Positions 1 through 10,900 of a stretch of 64,000 nucleotides of DNA are shown in pieces. Both the position numbers and the translations under genes were made by a program. Origin of the DNA: Lineus longissimus (taxonomy: Eukaryota; Nemertea; Pilidiophora; Heteronemertea; Lineidae); assembly GCF_910592395.1 (NCBI RefSeq), contig NC_088309.1, positions 23,686,599-23,750,598 on the forward strand, read 5' to 3'. Every line of letters begins with the position of its first letter. Positions within the stretch are counted from its first letter, which is position 1. The notes under the pieces were generated by a model. It was not told the origin of the DNA and did not search any database. It saw only the letters and a list, made by a program, of their open reading frames with translations.

Positions 1-590
1 CTCACAGCTTAGTCCAAGGAGAGAAGGTGGGTTAGTCTTGAGCAAGGATACGGACAAGTCACATCCCAGGCAAGGAGAGGTTGTCCTGAAGAATACGGAC
101 AAGTTTTAAACTCCTTTGCTATTGTTTGTGTACAAGTGTAGTGGCTCTTGGAGTTTGTCCTCTGCAAGGATACGGATAAGTCACATCCTTGTGCAAGGAG
201 AGTTTGCCCTGAAAGATTTGGACAGTCATATCCTGGCCGAATTCGAAGACCGAGTTGGTCTGAAGGATTTGGACATGGATCACACCCTGGATCATAGCGA
301 GTTTGGATTCGGACAAATCATATCCTGGGCACAGGGCAAAGTTTGTACTGAGCAATGATTCCGACAAATCACATGCAGGCCAAATGAGTTTGAGGGTAGT
401 GGACAAGCCATATCTTTGCCGATGGAGAGTTCGTCCTTAAGGATTTGGACAGGTCACATCCTGGCCCAAGGAGTTTGTGTCGAAGTATTCTGTCAAGCCA
501 CATCCTGGCTCTTGTAGAGATTGTCTCAAGGATTAGGACAAGATACAATCGGGCCAAAGGGGAGTTTGTCAAGAGTTTGCATGAGTAATT
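1..590. repeat. Degenerate minisatellite, inverted relative to the 3.0-4.7 kb array
   Basis: This stretch repeats a diverged unit containing GGACAAGTCACATCCT, a linker GGC(A)AAGGAGAG and TTTGTCCTGAAGGAT. Read in reverse complement, the unit matches the consensus of the large array at about 3045-4650, so these are old copies of the same family in the opposite orientation. Spacing is irregular and the copies have many substitutions. Short open frames here are by-products of the repeat. The block begins just beyond the inferred SUB1 polyadenylation signal and probably continues off the left edge. Confidence 0.8.
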
Positions 591-625
591 TGAAAAGAAA
601 ATCATTCTACAAAATTGATATTCAT

Positions 626-631
626 TTATTG
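626..631 (-). promoter_or_regulatory. SUB1: Candidate SUB1 polyadenylation signal AATAAA
   Basis: TTTATT on the plus strand reads AATAAA on the minus strand, about 560 nt past the SUB1 stop. This would define a 3' UTR of about 0.55-0.6 kb and end it just before the degenerate minisatellite. It is the only canonical hexamer noticed in that interval. Confidence 0.4.
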
Positions 632-1187
632 GAAATAAAGTATGTGAAAATGTGTACATAAATTACACTTCTTTTGTATTATGGCATCATATCGATTTGA
701 TTAACATTTGGGTTGAAAACTGCAAGCATCGATTCTGACCATACTACGGTTTGAAATATAAATCATGAGCTTATCAGCTGAAAACTAAAACTGTGGATTT
801 CAGTACTCATCAAGTTTGGTATTTAAGTCTAACTCAAACCAGTAACAATATACATGTACATGCACAACACAGCAAAATTACCACAACAATTACCATGTCA
901 GCACAGTATCTGGTATGTGTACACACATTTCCTCAGCACCTTCAAATGGTTGCAATGAACACTTAATGGTGGTATCATAACCCTACACAAAAGAGACACC
1001 AAGGGTAAATTAAGACTACAAATTCTTCATCTATTCTTTTAAATGTAACCACTTTTACCCATATCCATGCTGCATACTTTTCATAAGTTGTTTCAAAGTT
1101 ATTTTTTGGATTGTCTGATTGTTAGGTCTCCAGATACATGCACAATAGGAACATAAAAACAACAAAAATATCAAAGTTGGACTCCAG

Positions 1188-2471
1188 CTACATATTCTGC
1201 ACAACCTCGTCAATTTCATCGATTTGTTCCTTCAGCTTCCGCCACTGGTCCTTACTTAAAGAAATCCCTGAAAGAGAACAAATTATTCCGTTAAGCTTCT
1301 TCAGGTACAGTCAAGACTAGATAATTCATTTGGAGGTACAGTCAAGATTAATTTGGATGAGGTGCAGTCTAGATAAGATTAACTCGGATGAGGTATTTCA
1401 AACAGTTAACGTTAGATTTCCAATTTGGATAAGCAGTTTTTATCCCGTTTAGGAATATACAGTACATGTGATATTATTGATGCCAGTAGACCAGATGACA
1501 GATGTATCTTCATTTCCTGGTGCATTGAAAGAATATGGGTCAGGAAAATGATCAAGCTTAATCTAGAAATTTATCTATATTGGTTCACTGAATACAATAT
1601 TATGCAGAACTGTCAGGCAATGGTGCAGCCTCCCTTTGTCCCAGGGTTTTACAAGTTAACCAACACCGTATGAACTCACCTTTTCTGCCAGGTAACATCT
1701 CCCCATCCTTCTCATAATGTTCCCTGATGTCAATGAGTGCTTTACCTTTGAATTCCCTCACAGTTACAAACCTCATTCGCGAGAGCTAAAGGCAAAAACG
1801 AAACGAATACAATCTTCTGTCTCCATGGATGTCATCACTTTTGGATGGAGAAGTGGTTGGTATGATATACACAGAATCTCATTGGTCAACATAAAAGAAT
1901 GGCATGCCATTCAATGGTGTGTATTAAGTCTAATGGAGAGGCCTGGTAGTGGTAAGGCAAGTAAATCACTGTACTGTGAGCAAGTCCAAATGATGCAGAA
2001 CTTTTTACACTTACTTCAAACTGTATGTCACCTGCAGCATTTTTTTGTGAGTTTGACTTTGGCTTTTCCATTTCTTTCGCCTTCACCTTCTCCTTTGACT
2101 TCTGTTTCTTCTTTGGTGGCTTAATAGAAAGAAATTTTAAAAGTATGAAACAATCTTAAAATAAACACTTTCTCACAGCAAAAATAGTCCAACTTCCTCT
2201 AGTGGCTGACCATCCCTGAGACTGCCCTGAACAATAGGTTGTCACAAGCAGAGGTGAGTCTAGCATCTTATCTTAGTTCACTAAGCCTCATCACCATTTT
2301 CTGAGGGTCCTATTCCAACAATTCAACTGCTTTTCCTGTCTCTTCTAATGAATCTGATATCATGATACGCTTAGCACTGACAGTTACACATGGACCCTGC
2401 CTGCTCACCTCATCACCGGAATCGGACTCTGAGCCAGAACTTGACGTTACGAATTCCTTTGTTTTAGGCAT
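1188..2471 (-). CDS. SUB1: RNA polymerase II transcriptional coactivator p15 (PC4/SUB1)
   Basis: Four coding exons on the minus strand at 2409-2471, 2015-2119, 1680-1785 and 1188-1267 give 117 residues. All junctions are GT-AG and the phases match. The product starts [20 protein letters not shown], the acidic/serine N-terminus typical of PC4. A lysine-rich linker follows (residues about 22-45), then the single-stranded-DNA-binding core with [20 protein letters not shown], and the C-terminal [20 protein letters not shown] helix. PC4 is a nuclear coactivator that binds ssDNA as a dimer and acts in transcription and genome stability (family knowledge). The length is near the vertebrate protein (127 aa). 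The start is the first ATG after a likely 5' UTR acceptor. It is divergent from ANO8. Confidence 0.93.
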
Positions 2472-2508
2472 AATGCTTGTTTAGTAAGCTTTGTGAAAAC
2501 TTGTTGAC

Positions 2509-2796
2509 CTGAAAATGAAATGATGATACTGATATAACTGAACGACTATAAAGTCAAGTAACGACACGCATGAGCACAGAAATAAAGATGTTTTCTTTTG
2601 GGACATCCTGTATATTGACACACACAGCACAATGACTCGAATAAAGTGAATATGCATCGAAAATGGACAAGGACACTATGTCACAACGACTCTCACAACA
2701 AATTTCATGGTTGGTCAAGGGCTTTTAAATGGATCAATTGGGAAATAGCAGTAAAAATCGGTGAAATAGTGAAGAAAGAACAATACAATTCCTTAC
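2509..2796 (-). other. SUB1: Probable intron in the SUB1 5' UTR
   Basis: On the minus strand a good donor (GTTCAG|gtaagg) ends at 2797 and a polypyrimidine acceptor (tttcattttcag|GTC) ends at 2509, 37 bases upstream of the SUB1 ATG. Together they would place a non-coding first exon above 2797. That would put the promoter between about 2800 and the start of the minisatellite. This is inferred from splice motifs only. Confidence 0.45.
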
Positions 2797-3044
2797 CTGA
2801 ACGAACCGGCTTTCCAGCTAATTATTGTTTCATTATGGGTACGTTAGAAATATCACAAGAGCTACACTATTTGCAGCCACCGTTTCGAGAGAGAGTGAAG
2901 AGGCTCTTCTATCGGTGGGGGCGAGCATCGGGCGAGCATTCCGACTACAGCGCCCCTTCCAGCCAGTTGATAAACCTCCAGAAAGCTCACCACTTGTCGC
3001 GAGGACGGTCTACTGCATCCGGGGTGTACTTCGGCTAGGATATG

Positions 3045-4650
3045 TTTACATCCTTCAGACAATCTCTCCTTCGTCAGGATATGATTTGTCCTAATCCTTC
3101 AGACAAACTCTCCTTCGGCAAGGATGTTACTTTTCCTAATCCTTCAGGCAAGGATGTTACTTGTCCCAATCCTTCAGACAAACTCTCCTTCGGCAAGGAT
3201 GTTACTTGTCCTAATCCTTCAGGCAAGGATGTTACTTGTCCTAATCCTTCAGACAAGATCTCCTTCGGCAAGGATGTGATTTGTCCTAATCCTTCCGACA
3301 AGATCTCCTTCGGCAAGGATGTGATTTGTCCTAAACCTTCAGACAAACTCTCCTTCGGCAAGGATGTTACTTGTCCTAATCCTTCAGGCAAGGATGTTAC
3401 TTGTCCCAATCCTTCAGACAAACTCTCCTTCGGCAAGGATGTTACTTGTCCTAATCCTTCAGGCAAGGATGTTACTTGTCCCAATCCTTCAGACAAACTC
3501 TCCTTCGGCAAGGATGTTACTTGTCCTAATCCTTCAGAAAATCTCTCCTTCGTCAGGATATGATTTGTCCTAATCCTTCAGACAAACTCTCCTTCGGCAA
3601 GGATGTTACTTGTCCTAATCCTTCAGGCAAGGATGTTACTTGTCCCAATCCTTCAGACAAACTCTCCTTCGGCAAGGATGTTACTTGTCCTAATCCTTCA
3701 GAAAATCTCTCCTTCGTCAGGATATGATTTGTCCTAATCCTTCAGACAAACTCTCCTTCGGCAAGGATGTTACTTGTCCTAATCCTTCAGGCAAGGATGT
3801 TACTTGTCCCAATCCTTCAGACAAACTCTCCTTCGGCAAGGATGTTACTTGTCCTAATCCTTCAGGCAAGGATGTTACTTGTCCTAATCCTTCAGACAAA
3901 CTCTCCTTCGGCAAGGATGTTACTTGTCCTAATCCTTCAGACAATCTCTCCTTCGTCAGGATATGATTTGTCCTAATCCTTCAGACAAACTCTCCTTCGG
4001 CAAGGATGTTACTTGTCCTAATCCTTCAGGCAAGGATGTTACTTGTCCCAATCCTCCAGACAAACTCTCCTTCGGCAAGGATGTTACTTGTCCTAATCCT
4101 TCAGGCAAGGATGTTACTTGTCCCAATCCTTCAGACAAGATCTCCTTCGGCAAGGATGTTACTTGTCCTCATCCTTCAGACAAGATCTCCTTCGGCAAGG
4201 ATGTTACTTGTCCTAATCCTTAAGACAAGATCTCCTTCGGCAAGGATGTTACTTGTCCTAATCCTTAAGACAAGATCTCCTTCGGCAAGGATGTTACTTG
4301 TCCTAATCCTTAAGACAAGATCTCCTTCGGCAAGGATGTTACTTGTCCTAATCCTTAAGACAAGATCTCCTTCGGCAAGGATGTTACTTGTCCTCATCCT
4401 TCAGACAAGATCTCCTTCGGCAAGGATGTTACTTGTCCTCATCCTTCAGACAAGATCTCCTTCGGCATGGAGTGTGATTTGTCCTAATCCTTAAGACAAG
4501 ATCTCCTTCGGCAAGGATGTTACTTGTCCTAATCCTTCAGACAAGATCTCCTTTGGCAAGGATGTTACTTGTCCTCATCCTTCAGACAAGATCTCCTTCG
4601 GCATGGATGCGATTTGTCCTAATCCTTAAGACAATGATCCTTTGGCCAGG
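3045..4650. repeat. 45/30-bp modular minisatellite between SUB1 and ANO8
   Basis: The array has a 45-bp module (AAGGATGTTACTTGTCCTAA, then TCCTTCAGACAAACTCTCCT, then TCGGC) that often alternates with a 30-bp shorter form ending TCAGGC. Together they make 75-bp pairs. A variant containing CTCCTTCGTCAGGATATGATT recurs near 3061, 3541, 3705 and 3945, spaced by multiples of 15. The right part (about 4130-4640) is more uniform and uses AAGATCTCC and CTTAAGAC variants. Every module is a multiple of 3, so several frames stay open on both strands. These frames are repeat artefacts and not genes. The array fills most of the head-to-head intergenic space. Confidence 0.95.
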
Positions 4651-4910
4651 ATGCGACTTTTCTACTAGCGGTTAGTAGCCTATTCCAGCGCACTCTCCTT
4701 CTATTTGTACGATACTAATTTGAAACCAGATGGCAAAGCAGCGCCAGGAGTACCGCGCACTGCTGCCATCATCCTCGACCAAAGAAACCAATTCCACAAC
4801 AATATAACATATAACAATCAGCTGCTTGGATTTATGTGACAGGAGTACTGGTCTGCTGTAAAAGCAGTTCTCTTGGATTAACCATGTCCTCGTAAGGTTT
4901 CGATAGGAGG
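4651..4910 (+). promoter_or_regulatory. ANO8: Probable ANO8 promoter / 5' UTR
   Basis: Unique sequence lies between the end of the minisatellite and the first ANO8 ATG. No clear TATA box was seen. There is moderate GC around 4730-4780. This is the only non-repetitive space left for a core promoter on the ANO8 side. The assignment rests on position alone. Confidence 0.35.
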
Positions 4911-7900
4911 ATGGGGGACACGGACGGGGAGGAAAGCCCTGATGTCAGGCGCCGGAAGCCGCCAGGTAAGACTAGCACGACATCAACACAATTCTTGTGC
5001 ATCACTATCTTAGGTTACTATTAGTATTTTTGTTCTAATAGTTATTGTTGCAACAGTTTTAGGCTATAACCACTAACTTTGGGGCCGTCGCCGTGACCTA
5101 TTTCAACTTACATTGAAATAATATTCACTAGATAGGGACAAACATTTCCAACCAAATTAATATCATCGTTTTTCTGATTCAGGGTGATCTATATACGCCT
5201 CCTCATAATATAAATCGAAGTATGAGGCTACGAATTAATTGAAAGGGATGGGAATTGGGTAAAAATATCAATTTGCTGCTAGAATATGTGACGATCTGAT
5301 TTTGACAGACGAGATAAAAGATTTATCAGTTTTATGTCATTGCACTTTCTGTTTGGCAGTCAAAACCAAATTGTTTGAGATATTTGCAAATTCTGGTAAG
5401 TATACTTTTGATAGAATGGAGGCAAATGTAGTCCAAGATGTTAGTTAAGCTGTAGATGTGATGAACACCTAGCTGCCTGGGTTAGCTTTCTCTAAACGAT
5501 CATGGTTTCAAGAGAAAAAAAATGTGTATCCTGAAAAAAACATCTACACTGATTCTTTAATAAGCACAAAAATCCTTTTGGGTTTCCGTTGTCTCCATAT
5601 AATCATGCTTACGATCTGCATCTTGGATAATTCGCATTTCATACATTTTTTCTCATCCATTTGTGAATGTTTTGCTTGTTCAATATGGATTATGGCAAAA
5701 GCTATAACAAGTCTTGATTATGGGCAGTAAAACTGCTTGATGTTTATTTTCAAAATGATACCATAAGTTCTTTATATACGTTGTGGTTACCGATAGTCCC
5801 TACCGAAAAGACCAGCATTCGCGTATTATCACACTTTGTAATCAATCATGGTATTGTTCAGTGCATACAGCATGGCCATGATTGAGTACGGAGGTTGTTG
5901 TTGGTTTTACTTGTCACCTGACAGGAAGTCCCACATTATTTCTGCTTGAGGAAGGCGTGAATGAGATGCATGCGAGAGATCTGCTTAATGATGGTTCATC
6001 AAACGTACAAAAAAATGCGCGAACCCATTGCTGGGTCAATTGCAACTTTCAGTCAGAGCTTATAAATGCTGTGAATTATTTACCATGGCAGCTGATTACA
6101 TAAAATTGGCCGTCTGGCGGCTAAACTATGGTTAATATGGTTTCTGTCGTAAATGTCCATCAATTTTGCATGTTTTTTTAAAGAATTCATTTCCTCTGAG
6201 CATTTTGCACTATCTATTCTTAGAAATATTCTTTTTAATGTTTTCCACTAAAACCATCTTTTCTTCACTCTTGAGGCCGCTCCGTTTGGGTGCATGGGGT
6301 GATTAAGGTCTATGAGTTCGTTTTTAAGGACAATCCGCGGTTTGCAGGACCCCGGACTTCGCCAAGTTTTAGAGAATTTGCGTTCGTCATAACTGCTGTA
6401 CAACAATGCTTATTTCTCTTTACCTGAACCACAAGAAAATACGGTATACAGGAACGGCAAAAACGGTTTTGATACATAAATTCGTCAAAATGCTGATGTG
6501 TAATACAGTGGTCTGGTTTTGTTTGCGCTCTTACTCATGAGGTTCTCACCGGAAATCGATACCAAGTCGTGTTAACTACATGACATACATGTTATTGAAG
6601 CCAAACCAGTCGTGCACGCCATGGAAGCCGCGCAAACAGGCTGTTGCCAATGTACATAAAACAGGCTTTGAAATATACACAGGGAGATATATAACAGTAC
6701 ACAAAGTAATGTGTTTCAATAGTATGTATCACAAAGCAAATAACAAACTATCCCATGCAGCTGAACGCATGCGGAAGGAGAGAACTGGATAGAATACGTT
6801 GATGGATTATAATTAAAAGATACTGATAGGTGCATCAGTTGTTCGTCCCAGGCAAGGTTCAACGTTTTCCCCAGCAAGGATGTCGTTTTCTCTCCAGACA
6901 GCAGTCGGTTACTTTTTTATACAAATTTTACATGATAAAGGGCTTCATTCCTTCAGTTCGTGTGATTTATTGAGAAAAAAGGAATTCTGGTGAAGAGAAC
7001 GTTGAACCGGGGATGAGCAGATGGAATTTCTAAAGGAACATCCTGCAAATTTTCAGTTTCTACAGTACAAAATAATATAACCTTTAAAAATGAACATAAA
7101 TCAAATCAATTTTAGCAGATCATATTATGCAGCAATGCCATTCTTTTGATGTAACCAACCATTTTACGCATTACAGACGACATTTGATGTTCTTTTCTGA
7201 TGGTGTTTTAGGTTTCATATCACCGTAAAGGGCAACTACACTACATTGTGTGTTGCTGATAGTGATGTGCTGAAAGAGCATCATTATTTTATGTCAGTAG
7301 AGGGACCATTAGTGGTAGACAGAGTCTATGATAATGAAAATGGATTGACACACTAATGAACTAATTAGATCAAGAGGAACAGGGAAAAGTGAATTATGTC
7401 CTGTGTTGATTAAGGATAAATATTTGGCTGATGGGTATGAAAGGACAGTGTTTGGTGCGAGACACCTTAAGGGTATGATGCATCGATATTTAGTTTGCAA
7501 CCCGAATAATGGATGTAGAGGAGACACGAGGTATTCATATATTGGAAGATCGAGGTATCCGGTCACTGCCCGCGGTCACTCTCAGACTTCTGCGCCACTC
7601 AGGAATGAAGATTCGGGTCTGATGGCGTAGCGACTCAAACATTGATGGATCAAGACCGGTAATCATGGAGGATACATCATCATTGGTCATATAGTCAAAC
7701 TAACATTAAATCTACCATAAAGCCATGGTGATGGCTGAATCTTGAGTATTGGAGTATTTAAAGATTAGAAAGATCTTGAGTATTTTTTCGCGAATTACTC
7801 GGTACGCAAATATTTGCCATCAGATTAATCTGTGCCCCAAAAAATATGGCGCGATCAAAAAAGATGGAATTCAATCGCCAACGAATCCAAGAGATTTCTC

Positions 7901-10900
7901 ACCAAGTCCTCATTAAGTCCTCTCTTATTCTACTACAGATCAGCTGTACACTCCTCTCAACCCGCCTGTTGTGCTGCCAATCAATAACTTGAGTAGATAG
8001 ACTGATTGCAGCAAATCGATAAAGTCACATAATACGGTATTCATCAAGAAATTAATTAATCTCATGTTATCGATGTACGTGAGATGAGTCGGATGCTATG
8101 ACGTGGGATGCTATGAGAAACATTCTGTTAAACGTGTACATGTATATCAATCAATAGTTACAGTACAACAGTTTTTATTACTATCCACCATACCAAGTAT
8201 GCATACTTGACCATACACATACCCGTATAGCCTTCCACCACAATATAAAACTGGGGATACATCAACATGTGGAGGTCTTGATGGAGTGACAGTCAAGGAT
8301 CATTTCCTCAGTTCTACTGAGTTTTTGCATCTTGATACACAATGTTCCGAGCTCGCACAGACCCTTTAACAACCTCTAGACTGTATGTTATAAAGGCATG
8401 GATTGGAAACCCAGGAAAGATGCTATTCGAAAATTACTTCGAACTCCGTATCAGTGCCTGTATGAATGCTAATAATTTGATCAAATATCTTTTATCACTG
8501 ATGTTACTGCATGCGCTAGAAGTGACATGAGGCAAATTCCCTAGTCGGGATCTAATCTACTTCAATAATGGCTGCAGGCCTGTCTGCACTTTGAAACACC
8601 TTCGTTCAAGTATATCGATACCTTGATATTGGATGCCTGATAAAACCTGATCAATTCACCTTGATTGTTCCTAAATACTTCAATCTGCAGTCGTTGATCA
8701 TGGTGATGTTCCGTTGGTATTTACATTAACTGTGAGGATGATGAAAGACTTGCATCCTCAGAACGGCGATCGCCTCGGTTTGGTCGTCTTTGCAGGGGTA
8801 GATGTATTCGGTGGCTGCATGCTTTCTCTGACGGCAGGGTTATCCAGAAGGTCATAGCATTAGCCTTGAACTGCTGATGCTAACTATACATATGTATGTT
8901 TTAATGTCTACCTTTGCTTCGTGTTGTACATTAACCCTGATACAACGAACAGGTAGGCCTAGGATCCAATGACGTTTCCATACTGTTTCCGTTAGCTTGT
9001 TGCCATTTTGCAAACGTAAACGCTACTATGCGCTACAGAATATTCTAAGATGCTGTGAATGCCAACATCAACGTAGCAAACGCCGTGGGATCTCTTACAA
9101 CTGTCCTTTACCAGGGCTACTTAGTCAAGCCTTTTAGCTAGGCACACTAACCGGAAAAGCTGGCGACGATAATGAACATATACCAACATCAACAATGCTT
9201 GGTGGTCCTAGGAGAAGGGATGGTCATGGTTCATACTCGCTTTTTCATTTTCCTGATATATGTACATGTAGTTTTAGCAAGACTTCATACGAATCTCTCA
9301 TCATCCTGGATACTTCGTACTAGGCTGACACTCCAGGCAGTCCCATCACCATAGCAGCCACAAGCCTCTATAACATCGCATTCCATCATGGATTTATGAT
9401 CACATGTTCGTTAGCCATCCAATTTCCATCTAAGCGATCCATTCCCGATAGCTAAAGCAGCTTGTTAGCTCATGTGTACCACCATGGCTAATGAACGCCA
9501 CAAACATCAGGTAAACTTCTTAAGAAATTTGTGTCGCAGGTCATTACCAATCATGTTGTTTTTTTTATTTACACAAGGTACAGCCTTATTATCCCAGTGA
9601 CGCCATTACCGCATTTATTTGAAACCGAAAGAGACTGGGCGGTCGAAAATACCAACTAGCATAATATATGACGATGAGAAACATTCATCGTGCCGCATAT
9701 GAACGATGCCAGATTCGGTTATTCCTCTCGCATATCAAGTTATTGAAGATTGCCTTCCGGTTCAGTTCACAGCTCTGGCTGACATCCGTGAACAATATCT
9801 CCCCTGAGTGGCATAACAAATATCATGTCTGTGCAATACTAGAGCCAGTGCTTTGCCAAGCAATTCAAATCAATATTTTCGAGGAAAAGAATACATGACA
9901 TTGTGAATCAAATTGATGAAAAGAACAGTAATATACTATGCACATCTAATCGTCAAAAACGATAAACTGTGACATGCCATGCATTGGCAGATTGAAATTG
10001 TAGCGTTCCATTTTACCCATCCAATGCATTGAGCTTAATGCAAGGATGCGCAAGTTGCTAGCCCATTGGATCTGAAAGTGGTAACCGTTTGCCAGTCGCT
10101 GCGACCTGCGACGAAGCCATGACAACATCAAATCCTCCAAAGGGTCCTATGTCTACCCGAGACTTTTCGCCGGTGATTCACACTCCTCTACATCTGCATG
10201 CCACTTAACCAAGGAAAAACACAACTTGCCTCTTCATTTTTAAACTGTTAACGAAGTCCTAGGATGTTATTTTTCCCCAAGCCAATGAACACCATCTGTT
10301 CTCCAACAAGAGTTACCTCGAAGCAATATCGATCCAATATTCATGGTAACTCCAAATGGAGTGACGACTGAATATAAAGCAGTTCTAAACAGATTCTGGG
10401 GAAAATTCGGTGATTCGTTTTTGCTGCGTTTTTTTAGGTTGTAGTATCCTAATGGAATACTGATCTGACATGGTCATGACTATGAAATCATTGACAAGTT
10501 CTGGACTGTTCCTTATGTACTTGTGTCTTTGTAGCACTAGCCGGAAAGTCACTTCCAAGCTTGCTTTGTATACGCGTCGCAACCCAGGTGTCAATATGTG
10601 TTGAGACAAGATTCAAAATGAGTCCCAACTTGATGTCAATAGTCTCATTCATAAAGAAACAATCATATTCTTTCGAAAGTCGTATTGTCCATTTGAACGA
10701 TGTTAGTTTCCATTCTGCAATGCTCAAAGAAGCAACGGCACACCAACAAATGCTCTTCCTGTTGGTAATCGATTGACCAGACTGTTGGTCGTCTGAGACT
10801 GCCTTGACAAGACTCATCACCTGCTCCCTTTTAGATTTAAGAGTCGCCTCGAGCTCAAGGTCACTTAACAAGATTGATTGAATACCATAGCAACAGCCAA

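Noticed and set aside
2646-3038. 130-codon plus-strand frame between SUB1 and the array
   Set aside because: No recognisable domain, and it overlaps the inferred SUB1 5' UTR region on the other strand. Composition looks non-coding.
3042-4494. Many overlapping open frames on both strands with repeated peptides
   Set aside because: They arise from a tandem repeat whose unit is a multiple of 3. There is no homology, no splice context, and both strands are open equally.
7309-7630. Open frames in ANO8 intron 1 near 7.4 kb
   Set aside because: Short, no domain, no splice sites in a useful phase.
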